Below are positions 26,313 through 35,141 of a stretch of DNA of 64,000 nt, in pieces. The stretch lies in the NCBI GenBank assembly GCA_009659925.1, contig PUXW01000018.1:1-64000 (forward strand), given 5' to 3'. The notes beneath the pieces were generated by a model, which searched no databases, was not told where the DNA came from, and saw only the letters and a program-made list of their open reading frames with translations. How positions within the stretch are numbered: the stretch's first letter is position 1; the number at the start of each line of letters is the position of its first letter. A program made the position numbers and the translations under genes. Origin of the DNA: Nitratiruptor sp. GTDB lineage: Bacteria; Campylobacterota; Campylobacteria; Campylobacterales; Nitratiruptoraceae.

Positions 26313-26347
26313 TGCCCTCCAAAAGATCTCCTACAAAGGATAAGCCC

Positions 26348-26548
26348 ATGCGAAAAGGGATCCATCCCGAATATGTTGAGTGTGAAGTCACATGTGCCTG
26401 TGGCAACCATTTCGTCGTCCTCTCCACCAAGCCCCAGCTTAAAATTGAAATTTGCAACAAGTGCCACCCCTTTTTCACCGGGAGTGAGAAGATCGTCGAT
26501 ACGACCGGTCGGGTCGATCGCTTCAAGAAGAAATACAACCTCAAGTAG
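26348..26548 (+). CDS. rpmE: 50S ribosomal protein L31 (zinc-binding form)
   Basis: The 66-aa protein starts at ATG 26348 (MRKGIHPEY) with AAAGGAT upstream; the track start is within the promoter region. It has the four Cys-type residues of the zinc form (VTCACGNHF and ICNKCHPFF). It begins the conserved block rpmE-rsmI-rlmB. The 253-nt gap upstream is among the longest in the window and carries two -10 boxes and a hairpin. Confidence 0.97.
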   Translation: MRKGIHPEYVECEVTCACGNHFVVLSTKPQLKIEICNKCHPFFTGSEKIVDTTGRVDRFKKKYNLK

Positions 26549-27355
26549 GTGCTCACCCTCGTCTCCACTCCTATCGGCAATCTGGGCGATATCACCTTTC
26601 GAGCCATCCAAACCCTCCAGGAGGCCCAGACCATCCTGGCCGAGGATACCAGGGTGGCCCGAAACCTCTTGCGCCTTCTGGAAGAGCGCTACGCCATCTC
26701 CTTCGGATCCAAAGAGTTCCACTCCTTCCATCAGCACAATCAATCCCGCTTCCTCGCATCCATCGATCCCACCTTCTTTCAAGTTCCAGTGGTCTATATG
26801 AGTGATGCGGGGATGCCGGCCATTAGCGATCCTGGAGCCGCCCTGGTCCGCTACGCCCAAGAGCATCAGATCCCCTATACCATCGTACCCGGAGCCAACG
26901 CAGCCCTGAGTGCCTGGGTCGCCAGTGGATATGAGGGACATTGGACCTTCTTCGGCTTCCTTCCCCACAAGCGGGGGCGTCAAGAGCTCCTCCAGCAAGT
27001 TCTCCGCCACCCTTACCATGCTATCCTCTACGAAGCTCCCCATCGCCTCTTGAAACTTCTCCATGAGATTGCCGCGATCGATCCAGAGCGGGAGCTCTTC
27101 TTGGCCAAGGAGCTGACCAAGCGCCACGAAGGCTTCTACAAGGGAACTCCCCAGCAGCTCCTCCGGGAGCTTGGGCAAGAAGAGGTCCGGGGTGAGTGGG
27201 TGGTCATTGTAACTCCTGGGCGCCAAGAGAGGCCTGCCATCGATCTCGACTGGCTCCTCAAACTCGATCTACCCAAACGGGAGAAGGCCAAGCTGATTGG
27301 AAAGATAACGGGGGAGAGTGCCAAGGAAATTTATCGAAAACTTATCGACAATTAG
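26549..27355 (+). CDS. rsmI: 16S rRNA (cytidine1402-2'-O)-methyltransferase
   Basis: The 268-aa protein starts at GTG 26549, the base after the rpmE stop. The tetrapyrrole methylase fold is clear: LVSTPIGNLGDITFRA, LAEDTRVARNLL, VVYMSDAGMPAISDPGAALV and TIVPGANAALSA. It methylates the ribose of C1402 in 16S rRNA. It is translationally coupled to rpmE. Confidence 0.96.
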   Translation: MLTLVSTPIGNLGDITFRAIQTLQEAQTILAEDTRVARNLLRLLEERYAISFGSKEFHSFHQHNQSRFLASIDPTFFQVPVVYMSDAGMPAISDPGAALVRYAQEHQIPYTIVPGANAALSAWVASGYEGHWTFFGFLPHKRGRQELLQQVLRHPYHAILYEAPHRLLKLLHEIAAIDPERELFLAKELTKRHEGFYKGTPQQLLRELGQEEVRGEWVVIVTPGRQERPAIDLDWLLKLDLPKREKAKLIGKITGESAKEIYRKLIDN

Positions 27356-27356
27356 G

Positions 27357-27362
27357 TACAAT
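27357..27362 (+). promoter_or_regulatory. -10-like TACAAT six bases before the rlmB start
   Basis: TACAAT overlaps the end of rsmI and ends 6 nt before the rlmB ATG, with only TTCCCC between. No Shine-Dalgarno is present. If functional it would give a leaderless or near-leaderless rlmB mRNA. Confidence 0.35.
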
Positions 27363-27368
27363 TCCCCC

Positions 27369-28052
27369 ATGTATGTCTATGGCAAACAGATCTTTTTCTA
27401 CCTGTTGGAGCGCCATCCAGAGCGGATCCGGGGGGTCTTTGTCACCAAGCCCCTCGATCGCAAGGTTGTGGCCCGGCTAAAAGAGCTCGGTATCGAGCCG
27501 ATAGTAATCGACAATAGACGGGCCCAGGCCTTGGCCCGGGGGGGCAACCACCAGGGATATATCGTCTTGATCGATCCCCCTCCCCTCACGGATTTGGAGA
27601 GCCTCAAGGCCGGGCGCTTTCTGGTGGTCCTCTACGGTGTGACCGACGTGGGGAACATCGGATCCATCATCCGAAGCGCCTACGCCCTCGGGGCCGATGG
27701 GGTGGTGCTCACCAATGTCCGTTCCATCAAGTTGGAAGGGGTGATTCGAACCAGCAGCGGGGCAGCTCTCGATATGCCTCCAGCTCTGGTTCCCAACGCC
27801 CTCGATCTCATCAAGGAGCTCCACGATGTGGGCTTCACGGTTTATGGAGCCCACATGGAGGGGGTGGATGTGCGCCAGATCCAATTTCGCGGGAAGCGGG
27901 CCATCGTGCTTGGAAGTGAGGGCGAGGGGATCGCTCCCAAGGTCTTGGATCGGTGCGATGGAACTTTGCGTATTGCCATGCGTCGGGAGTTCGATTCGTT
28001 GAACGTCTCCGCCGCTGGGGCAATCTTCATCGACAGGATGCGAGATGAGTGA
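27369..28052 (+). CDS. rlmB: 23S rRNA 2'-O-ribose methyltransferase, RlmB/TrmH type
   Basis: About 227 aa from ATG 27369 (MYVYGKQIFFYLLERHPERI). The SpoU knot motifs are VLYGVTDVGNIGSIIRSAYALGADGVVL, IVLGSEGEGI and LNVSAAGAIFIDRM. It is expected to methylate G2251 in 23S rRNA, although a tRNA target cannot be excluded from sequence. The region before the ATG has no Shine-Dalgarno. It overlaps the next gene by 8 nt. Confidence 0.9.
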   Translation: MYVYGKQIFFYLLERHPERIRGVFVTKPLDRKVVARLKELGIEPIVIDNRRAQALARGGNHQGYIVLIDPPPLTDLESLKAGRFLVVLYGVTDVGNIGSIIRSAYALGADGVVLTNVRSIKLEGVIRTSSGAALDMPPALVPNALDLIKELHDVGFTVYGAHMEGVDVRQIQFRGKRAIVLGSEGEGIAPKVLDRCDGTLRIAMRREFDSLNVSAAGAIFIDRMRDE

Positions 28053-28950
28053 CTTGGAACGACTCAAGCAGATGGATCCAGCCGAGGTCCAAAAGCGGAC
28101 CTACATCGCTCCCAAAGTCCTGGCCGACTTGTTGGAGGGGCGTTTTGATCGTCTCGGTCTCCGGGCCAAGGCGGTGGGGCTGGTGAACATTTTGGAGCGG
28201 GAGCTGGAGCTGGACTTGCGGGAGCTGCGCCGCCAGATCGACGAGTATTACGGGACCCAGGAGCAGGCCGAAATTGAGAAGTTGGAGCGCCTCGAAGAGG
28301 AGCGGAAACACTCCTGGATTGGATGGTCTCTGGCGGTGCTCCTCCTGATCGCCATGGCTGGAGGCTATTACTACTACTTCCTGAAGCAAAAATCTTCCCA
28401 GGAGGAGCCAGATCCGGCCAAGCATCCCGATCCCACCTATTTCGCCTTCGAGACCCCGAGCCAGCCAACTCCGCCCCTCATCCAGGATCAGGTTCTAGCC
28501 GAAGAGTCTTCGTCTTCTGAAGAGGCAGAGAGCTCCAGTGCGAGGCAAGAGGAGCCCTCGAGTCAGAGCTCTTCCTCCTCTTCGAAGGTTTCCAGTAGTA
28601 AGGCGGCTATGGAGGAGCAAGAGGTTGTTCCCTTCCAGGAGGAGGCTTCTTCCTCCTTGGCTTTCGCTCCTTCATCTTTGCGCATTCTCCCGAAGAGCAA
28701 GCTTTGGGTCGGAGTCATCTATTTGGATACTTATGAACGCAAGCAGTATCTCACTGCCCAGCCCATTGAGCTCAATGGCTCCAGAGATCTGCTCATCGTC
28801 ACGGGCCATGGCCTCTTGACTATCGAGGCTGGTTCCCAACGCCACGAGCTCAACAAGAGGGGGAAACAGCGCTTCCTCTACAAGGATGGCTCCCTTGAGC
28901 CCATCGATGCCAAGACTTTCCGGGACTACAACAGGGGGAGAAATTGGTAA
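28045..28950 (+). CDS. RodZ-like bitopic membrane protein of unknown function
   Basis: The 301-aa protein has a cytoplasmic, helical, charged N-terminal region (about 1-90), one membrane helix (WSLAVLLLIAMAGGYYYYFL, about 93-112), a long Ser/Glu/Pro-rich linker (about 115-215) and a C-terminal beta domain (LPKSKLWVGVIYLDTYERKQYLTAQPIELNGSRDLLIVTGHGLLTIEAG... read in parts) resembling the DUF4115 domain of RodZ. A HTH is not clear. A role in envelope shape or cell-wall assembly is an inference. It is coupled to rlmB and the next gene. Confidence 0.5.
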   Translation: MSDLERLKQMDPAEVQKRTYIAPKVLADLLEGRFDRLGLRAKAVGLVNILERELELDLRELRRQIDEYYGTQEQAEIEKLERLEEERKHSWIGWSLAVLLLIAMAGGYYYYFLKQKSSQEEPDPAKHPDPTYFAFETPSQPTPPLIQDQVLAEESSSSEEAESSSARQEEPSSQSSSSSSKVSSSKAAMEEQEVVPFQEEASSSLAFAPSSLRILPKSKLWVGVIYLDTYERKQYLTAQPIELNGSRDLLIVTGHGLLTIEAGSQRHELNKRGKQRFLYKDGSLEPIDAKTFRDYNRGRNW

Positions 28951-29735
28951 GGCTCCTTTGGCTCTTCCTCCTTGGAGCGGGCCTCCTTTTTGCCAGCTCC
29001 ATCGAGGCTCAGATCCAGCGGCTCCTGGGTCCCCAGCTCTACCAGCAAAACGCCCAGGCGATCCGGGCCCTCGTGGCCAGTACCAACCTGCGCCGCCCGG
29101 ATGGGCGTCTCGATATTGTCCGGACCATCGCCCTCTTGGAGCGGGTGGGGATCTTTCCCCAGCGTTTTTCCCAGAAACAGAGGCAGGAGGTCTCTTTCAT
29201 GGCCTCTGGAGCCCCCTACTTGCTCATGTTTATGGCCGAAGCGGCCCTCCAGCAGGCCGGGATCTATCGGAGCCAGCTGGTCGAACTCCGGTATGATGGG
29301 CGCAGGATCGTCGATCATCGGCGCTATGTGAGCCAACAGGGATTGGATCTGGGGAAGGTGGTCCGCTTCCTCCAGGCCAATGGAGTTCAGATCGTCGATT
29401 TATGGAATGACGGGGGGTGGCATCTGCTCCTGGACCTGCGCCATGCCAGAATTCCGGCCAAGCGACCTTCCTTGGAGGGAGAGTGGGTTCGCATACGCAA
29501 GAGCCTCTGGCTTGATGTTTGCCGTTTTGAGGCCCTTTATCTCCGGGCCAAGGGGCGCTGGTATCCCAAAATTGCCATCTACGATCGCTCCCTCGCCCCC
29601 CTCGATCTGATCCGGAGCAAGCGGGGACGCAAGGAGGTGGAGATCCTTTTGCCAAAAGGGGCCTGTTATATTAAAATTTCGGATCGGTTCACCCCAACCA
29701 ATCTCAAGTCGGGGCTCTACCTGAGTGCACGATAA
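28944..29735 (+). CDS. periplasmic protein of unknown function
   Basis: The 263-aa product begins at TTG 28944 with GGGGAGA upstream and overlaps the RodZ-like gene by 7 nt. It has a signal peptide ([16 protein letters not shown]) and a soluble region with no family I recognise. From memory a periplasmic protein stands at this place in Campylobacter also, between the membrane protein and the aminotransferase. The pair may act together at the envelope. Confidence 0.65.
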   Translation: MVRLLWLFLLGAGLLFASSIEAQIQRLLGPQLYQQNAQAIRALVASTNLRRPDGRLDIVRTIALLERVGIFPQRFSQKQRQEVSFMASGAPYLLMFMAEAALQQAGIYRSQLVELRYDGRRIVDHRRYVSQQGLDLGKVVRFLQANGVQIVDLWNDGGWHLLLDLRHARIPAKRPSLEGEWVRIRKSLWLDVCRFEALYLRAKGRWYPKIAIYDRSLAPLDLIRSKRGRKEVEILLPKGACYIKISDRFTPTNLKSGLYLSAR

Positions 29736-29737
29736 GG

Positions 29738-30955
29738 ATGGCGATGTTTGAAGAGATACGATTCAACAAGATTGAGCGATTGCCAAAGTATGTCTTTGCC
29801 GAGGTCAACGAGCTCAAGATGGCCGCCCGGCGGGCTGGAGAGGATGTAATCGATTTTAGCATGGGCAATCCCGACGGGCCCGCTCCCAAGCATGTGGTGG
29901 ACAAGCTCATCGAAGCGGCTCAAAAACCCAAAAACCATGGCTATAGCGTGAGCAAAGGGATCTATAAGTTGCGTTTGGCCATTTGCAACTGGTACGAGCG
30001 GCGCTATGGGGTGGCCCTCGATCCTGAGCGCGAGGCGGTTGCCACGATGGGGAGCAAGGAGGGCTATGTCCACCTGGTGCAGGCCATCACCAACCCAGGG
30101 GATGTAGCTATCGTTCCCGATCCGACCTACCCCATCCACTCCTACGCCTTCATCCTCGCAGGTGGAAGCGTGCACAAGATGGAACTCGCCTTCAACGAGC
30201 GCTATGAAGTGGACGAGGAGCGCTTCTTCGCCGATTTGCACCAGGCCCTCACCGACACCTTCCCCCGCCCCAAGTACCTCGTAGTCAATTTCCCCCACAA
30301 CCCCTCGACCGCTACGGTTACCCCCGAATTCTACAAGGAGCTCGTCGCCTTAGCCAAGCGGGAGCGCTTCTACATCATCAGCGACATCGCCTACGCCGAT
30401 CTCACCTTCGATGGTTATCGTACCCCCTCCATCCTCGAAGTGGACGGGGCCAAGGATGTAGCCGTCGAAAGCTTCACCCTCTCGAAGAGCTATAACATGG
30501 CGGGATGGAGGGTTGGATTCGTCGTCGGCAACGAGCGGTTGGTTGGGGCCCTCCAGAAGATGAAGAGCTGGATCGATTATGGGATGTTCACTCCAATCCA
30601 GGTAGCCGCCACCGTCGCCCTCAACGGCCCCCAGGAGTGTGTCGAAGAGATCCGCAAAACCTATGAGAAGCGGCGGGATGTCCTCATCGAATCTTTCGCC
30701 AGGGCCGGTTGGGAGATTGCCAAACCCAGGGCGACTATGTTCGTCTGGGCCAAAATCCCCGAACCCTTCCGGGCCAAGGGGAGCCTCGATTTTTCCAAGC
30801 GGCTCTTGACGGAGGCCAAAGTAGCGGTGAGTCCCGGAGTCGGTTTTGGCGAAGGGGGGCAAGAGTATGTACGCATTGCCCTCATCGAGAACGAGAAGCG
30901 GATTCGCCAAGCTGCACGAAACATCAAGCGCTTCCTGCGAGCTTATAAGGGGTGA
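29738..30955 (+). CDS. class I/II aminotransferase, LL-DAP/AlaC-like
   Basis: The 405-aa PLP enzyme has [16 protein letters not shown], the [11 protein letters not shown] loop, [12 protein letters not shown] and the PLP lysine in [15 protein letters not shown]. It belongs to the aminotransferase family that includes alanine- and LL-diaminopimelate-type enzymes. Standing just before hom, it probably makes an amino acid of the aspartate or alanine families. The exact substrate is not determined by sequence. It ends 3 nt before hom. Confidence 0.85.
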   Translation: MAMFEEIRFNKIERLPKYVFAEVNELKMAARRAGEDVIDFSMGNPDGPAPKHVVDKLIEAAQKPKNHGYSVSKGIYKLRLAICNWYERRYGVALDPEREAVATMGSKEGYVHLVQAITNPGDVAIVPDPTYPIHSYAFILAGGSVHKMELAFNERYEVDEERFFADLHQALTDTFPRPKYLVVNFPHNPSTATVTPEFYKELVALAKRERFYIISDIAYADLTFDGYRTPSILEVDGAKDVAVESFTLSKSYNMAGWRVGFVVGNERLVGALQKMKSWIDYGMFTPIQVAATVALNGPQECVEEIRKTYEKRRDVLIESFARAGWEIAKPRATMFVWAKIPEPFRAKGSLDFSKRLLTEAKVAVSPGVGFGEGGQEYVRIALIENEKRIRQAARNIKRFLRAYKG

Positions 30956-30958
30956 GGG

Positions 30959-32221
30959 ATGGTTGGAGTCGGGATTATTGGCGTTGGAACGGTGGGTCAA
31001 AGTGTGGTCTCCATTTTGGAGCGCAACAGGGATATTATCACCGCTCGGGCGGGGAAGGAGATTCGCGTTCTCAAAGGGGTGGTTCGGGACCTCTCCAAAG
31101 ATCGGGGTGTTGCCATTCCCCTCACTACCAACCCCTACGAGGTAACCGACGATCCGAAGATCGATATCGTTGTGGAGCTCATGGGGGGGGTCGAGGAGCC
31201 CTATCGGCTGGTCAAGCGGGCTCTAGAGCACAAGAAGGCCGTAGTCACGGCCAACAAAGCCCTGCTAGCCTATCACCGCTATGAGTTGAGCGATCTAGCC
31301 GGGGATTTGCCCTTCGAATTTGAAGCCAGCGTGGCTGGAGGTATCCCCATCATCAAGGCCTTGCGAGATGGGTTGAGTGCCAACCACATCGAGGCCCTTC
31401 GGGGGATCATGAATGGGACTTGCAACTACATCCTCACCGAGATGGACCAGAGGGGACGCCCCTTCGACGAGGTGCTCCAGGAGGCCCAACGCCTCGGCTA
31501 TGCCGAAGCCGATCCCAGCTTCGACATCGATGGCTACGATGCGGCCCACAAGCTCTTGATCCTCGCCTCCATCGCCTATGGAATCGATGCCAAGCCGGAG
31601 GAGATCCTTGTGGAGGGGATTCGCTCCATCGATAGAATCGATTTCGAGTTTGCCCGGGAGTTTGGCTACACCATCAAATTGCTGGCCATCGCCAAGCGGC
31701 GGGGGGAGCAAATCGAGCTTCGGGTCCATCCGACCCTCATCAAGAGCCGGGAGATGATTGCCAAGATCGATGGGGTTATGAATGGGATCAGCGTCATCGG
31801 GGATGCGGTGGGAGAGACGATGTTCTATGGTCCAGGGGCTGGAGGAGACGCCACGGCCAGTGCGGTGGTAAGTGACATCATCGAGATCGCTCGGGGGGGC
31901 AAATGCGCTCCGATGTTAGGGTACAAAAAGCCTCTGGAGGAGGGATTCCATCTCGCCCCCAAGGAGCTGATCACCAGCAAGTACTACCTGCGCTTGGTGG
32001 TAACCGACCGCCCTGGAATCTTGGCCAAAATCGCTTCCATCTTCGCCACAATGGGTATTTCCATCGAATCGATGCTCCAGCGGGGGGGATCCCAGGAGGC
32101 GGCGACCCTCCTCCTTTCCACTCACCGCTGCCTCGAACGGGACTTCCAACAGGCCCTCACGACCCTGAAGCGCCAACCCTTCGTCCAAGAGAGCCCCGTT
32201 ATGATTAGGATCGAAGATTAA
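30959..32221 (+). CDS. hom: homoserine dehydrogenase
   Basis: The 420-aa enzyme has the NAD(P) motif VGIIGVGTVGQSVV, the VVTANKALLA segment, catalytic-site GIMNGTCNYILTEM and a C-terminal ACT domain (LRLVVTDRPGILAKIASIFATMGISIESM) for threonine feedback. It reduces aspartate semialdehyde to homoserine for Thr and Met. In Campylobacter, from memory, yraN follows hom; here a formate-dehydrogenase-like gene lies between. Confidence 0.97.
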   Translation: MVGVGIIGVGTVGQSVVSILERNRDIITARAGKEIRVLKGVVRDLSKDRGVAIPLTTNPYEVTDDPKIDIVVELMGGVEEPYRLVKRALEHKKAVVTANKALLAYHRYELSDLAGDLPFEFEASVAGGIPIIKALRDGLSANHIEALRGIMNGTCNYILTEMDQRGRPFDEVLQEAQRLGYAEADPSFDIDGYDAAHKLLILASIAYGIDAKPEEILVEGIRSIDRIDFEFAREFGYTIKLLAIAKRRGEQIELRVHPTLIKSREMIAKIDGVMNGISVIGDAVGETMFYGPGAGGDATASAVVSDIIEIARGGKCAPMLGYKKPLEEGFHLAPKELITSKYYLRLVVTDRPGILAKIASIFATMGISIESMLQRGGSQEAATLLLSTHRCLERDFQQALTTLKRQPFVQESPVMIRIED

Positions 32222-32290
32222 CTCCGTTCCTCCCTGGAGGACTCAGCTTCCCTTGGGTAGTATTTGGAAAAACGGAGCGTGGGAGGGAGG

Positions 32291-34342
32291 ATGGAGCTTC
32301 AAAGTGTTTGCACCTACTGCGGGGTTGGATGTGATATCGTGGCCCAGGTGGAGGGGGGGCGTATCGCCAAGGTCTTTGCCGATCCAAGAGGGGTGGTGAG
32401 TCGAGGCCACCTCTGTATCAAGGGGCGCTACGGCCACCAGTTCCTCGAGAGCCCCCAGCGGATCTTGGGTGCTTATGTGCGCCGCTCCTTTGTAGAGGCC
32501 AATCCCCACCTCTTTGGCGATGTCTCCCTGGGAGAAGGGTTTGGGGAGTTGCTGGCCATCGACTACGAGGATGGATACCGGATCGTCGCCGCGAAACTCC
32601 GGGAGATCATGGCCCAGGATGGGCCCGAGAGTCTGGCGTGTATCGGGGGGGCCCGGACCAGTTGCGAGAGTGGCTACCTCTTCCAAAAGGTCGCCCGGGA
32701 AGTCCTTGGAACCCCCCATGTGGACAATTGTGCCCGGGTCTGCCACTCTCCAAGCCTCAAGGGACTCCGGGCCACCATTGGCGAGGGGGCGGCCACCAAC
32801 CCCTTCGACGATATCTACGAGAGCCAACATATCCTCGTAGTCGGCTCCAATACCACCGAGGCCCATCCCATCGTGGCCAATCGGATCATCGAGCAGGTTC
32901 GCAAGGGCAAAGCCAAACTCTCCATCATCGATGTCCGTAGGATCCCCCTGGCCAAGTTTGCCCACAATACCTTGATTATCCCCTTCGAGAGCAATCTCCT
33001 CCTTTTGAACATGATTGCCCGGGCCATTTTGGAGCGGGGATGGGAAAATAGGAGCTTTCTCCAGGAGCGTTGCCGCGGCTTTGAGGAGTACCGAGAGGCG
33101 ATTTTGGCCGATCCCCTGGCCGATCCCCACCTCTTTGCCCAAATGGAGGGGTATGCGGATCTAGTGGAGCGCATCTATGAGCTAGCCTACGATCTAACCC
33201 ACAAGCGGAGCCTCATCCTCTGGGGCCTTGGTGTAACCGAACATCTGGATGGGAGCTATGGGGTGATGGCTTTGAGCCACCTCGCCCTTTTAAGTGGCAA
33301 TATCGGCAAACCTGGGGCTGGTCTCATGCCCTTGCGAGGCCAGAACAATGTCCAAGGGGCCTGTGATATGGGGATGCTCCCCTACTACCTCCCCGACTAT
33401 CGGATCCCACAACGGGAGGGGCTGATGACCCCTGATATCGTCGAGGCCATTTTGCAAGGCAAGATCCGGGGGCTCTGGAATATGGGGGAGGATCTAGCCC
33501 ACATCCACCCCAACCAGACCAAGGTCCAGCAGGCTCTGGAGCGTCTTGAACTTCTGGTGGTCCAAGAGGTGATGTTCAACGAGATCACCAAACATGCCCA
33601 CTTCATCTTTGGAGTCAAGAGCGGCTACGAAAAGAGTGGGGTCTACATCAACGCTGAGCGACGCCTCCATCTCTCCCAGCCCCTGGTCTCCTCTCCCTTG
33701 CCCGACGATTGGGAGGTGATCCAAGGCATTGGGGCCCATTTCGATGCCTCCCTCCACTACGCTCAAAGCGAAGAGGTGTGGGAGGAGGTGCGCCGGGTGG
33801 CTCCGGAACGCTTTGCAGGGGCAAGTTATGATCTGTTGCAACGGAAGCGTCTCGAAGGGATCCAGTGGCCAGTTGTCCAGGGAGGCGAAGGGACTCCGAG
33901 ACTCCATGTCGAGCGGTTTCGCACTCCCGATGGCTATGGCCACTTCCACTACCACCAGTATGAGATGCGCGGGATGGTCCAGGAGCTCTTGGAGGGGCTT
34001 CCCCGCCACTTCTATTTGACGACTGGGCGCATTCTGGCCCATTACAACAACGGGGCCCAGACCAAGGCGGTGGCCCAACTGGCCAAGCGCTATCCCGAAG
34101 ATATCCTCTGGGTCTCCCAAGAGGACCGGGACTATTTTGCCAACCGGGATCGGGTAGTCCTCGTGAGCCAGTATGGGCGCAGTGCCCCCCTGCCCATTTG
34201 CTTCACCTCAGCCCTTCGATCTGGGACTCTCTATACCACCTTCCACCACGCCGCCAGTAGGATCAACTACCTCTTTGGCGACGAGGGGGACCACTTCGTC
34301 AAAACGGCCCGATTCAAATCGATCCAGGTCCAGGTAGTATGA
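32291..34342 (+). CDS. single-chain formate dehydrogenase-like molybdopterin oxidoreductase
   Basis: About 683 aa from ATG 32291, with GGGAGGGAGG upstream. The N-terminus binds one 4Fe-4S cluster (CTYCGVGC... and a later Cys in GHLCIKGRYG). The active site is NCARVCHSPSL, with Cys in place of selenocysteine followed by the conserved His of FDH, and LRGQNNVQGACDMG is an FDH signature. The C-terminal guanylate-binding domain is intact. There is no signal peptide and no partner subunit beside it, so it is a cytoplasmic Mo/W-bis-PGD enzyme with an unknown electron carrier. It overlaps yraN by 4 nt. Confidence 0.9.
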   Translation: MELQSVCTYCGVGCDIVAQVEGGRIAKVFADPRGVVSRGHLCIKGRYGHQFLESPQRILGAYVRRSFVEANPHLFGDVSLGEGFGELLAIDYEDGYRIVAAKLREIMAQDGPESLACIGGARTSCESGYLFQKVAREVLGTPHVDNCARVCHSPSLKGLRATIGEGAATNPFDDIYESQHILVVGSNTTEAHPIVANRIIEQVRKGKAKLSIIDVRRIPLAKFAHNTLIIPFESNLLLLNMIARAILERGWENRSFLQERCRGFEEYREAILADPLADPHLFAQMEGYADLVERIYELAYDLTHKRSLILWGLGVTEHLDGSYGVMALSHLALLSGNIGKPGAGLMPLRGQNNVQGACDMGMLPYYLPDYRIPQREGLMTPDIVEAILQGKIRGLWNMGEDLAHIHPNQTKVQQALERLELLVVQEVMFNEITKHAHFIFGVKSGYEKSGVYINAERRLHLSQPLVSSPLPDDWEVIQGIGAHFDASLHYAQSEEVWEEVRRVAPERFAGASYDLLQRKRLEGIQWPVVQGGEGTPRLHVERFRTPDGYGHFHYHQYEMRGMVQELLEGLPRHFYLTTGRILAHYNNGAQTKAVAQLAKRYPEDILWVSQEDRDYFANRDRVVLVSQYGRSAPLPICFTSALRSGTLYTTFHHAASRINYLFGDEGDHFVKTARFKSIQVQVV

Positions 34343-34665
34343 GTCGGGTCAAGGGGTTTGCTGCAGAGGAGCGGGCCGCTTCCTATCTCCAGGAGCTAGG
34401 TTTTACCATCGTGGAACGCAACTTCACCATCCGGGGCGGGGAGATCGACATCGTCGCTTCCAAAGGGGGGATCCTCCACTTCGTTGAGGTGAAGTATTCG
34501 GCTCACCGCCCTCCCCATGAACGTATTACCCCAGCCAAGATCCAGCGTTTGAGCCGGGCAATTGCTATCTACATGGCGCGTCGCGGCTTTGATCTTCCCT
34601 ACCAGTTGGATGCCTTGTGCATTTGGGATGGAGGGATCGAGCTGGTCGAAAACATCACCCTATGA
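34339..34665 (+). CDS. YraN family endonuclease-fold protein (UPF0102)
   Basis: The 108-aa protein starts at ATG 34339, overlapping the stop of the FDH-like gene. It has the GFAAEERAASYLQELGFTIVERNFTIRGGEIDIVASKGG and FVEVKYS regions (read in parts), which carry the acidic and Lys residues of a PD-(D/E)XK nuclease-like fold. Cellular role is not settled; a Holliday junction or DNA-processing role has been proposed for the family. Confidence 0.93.
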   Translation: MSRVKGFAAEERAASYLQELGFTIVERNFTIRGGEIDIVASKGGILHFVEVKYSAHRPPHERITPAKIQRLSRAIAIYMARRGFDLPYQLDALCIWDGGIELVENITL

Positions 34666-34687
34666 GGAGCCGTTAAGGAAATTTGAG

Positions 34688-34693
34688 TATAAT
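34688..34693 (+). promoter_or_regulatory. -10 box (TATAAT) before trxA
   Basis: A consensus TATAAT preceded by GAG lies 40 nt before the trxA ATG, and AAGGAAGGAG is the ribosome-binding site. trxA is thus probably a separate transcript, bounded on the other side by a strong terminator. Confidence 0.65.
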
Positions 34694-34732
34694 TTTACTC
34701 CCAAAAACCATCAAAGAAAGGAAGGAGTCGTA

Positions 34733-35056
34733 ATGGGAAAATATGTAGAGCTGACGAAAGGAAACTTTGACGAAGTTATCAAGAACAACAAAGTCGTAAT
34801 GGTCGATTTCTGGGCCCCTTGGTGTGGACCTTGCCGCATGATCGCACCTATCATCGACGAGTTGGCCGAAGAGTATGAAGGGAAGGCGGTGATCGCTAAG
34901 GTCAACACCGATGAGGAGCAGGACATCGCCATCCAGTACGGAATCCGATCGATTCCCACCATTCTCTTCTTCAAGGATGGGGAGCTGGTGGATCAGATGG
35001 TCGGTGCCGCTAGCAAGGATGTCTTCAAGCAGAAACTCGATGCCCTTCTCTCCTAG
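34733..35056 (+). CDS. trxA: thioredoxin
   Basis: The 107-aa protein starts at ATG 34733 (MGKYVELTKGNFDEV). The active site is WCGPC (C31, C34), with the cis-Pro in SIPTILFF. It is a cytoplasmic thiol reductant recharged by trxB, the next gene. Its own promoter and terminator suggest high, separate expression. Confidence 0.98.
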   Translation: MGKYVELTKGNFDEVIKNNKVVMVDFWAPWCGPCRMIAPIIDELAEEYEGKAVIAKVNTDEEQDIAIQYGIRSIPTILFFKDGELVDQMVGAASKDVFKQKLDALLS

Positions 35057-35059
35057 ATC

Positions 35060-35085
35060 AAAAAGCGGGATCTTCCCCGCTTTTT
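35060..35085 (+). terminator. terminator after trxA
   Basis: AAAAAGCGGG-ATCTTC-CCCGCTTTTT is a 10-bp perfect stem ending in five T residues, beginning 3 nt after the trxA stop. It is a typical Rho-independent terminator and separates trxA from trxB. Confidence 0.9.
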
Positions 35086-35141
35086 AGCGACTTGAAAGCC
35101 TCATTGCACAATCATCTCTCAAAGACTCCAAAGGACTTCTC

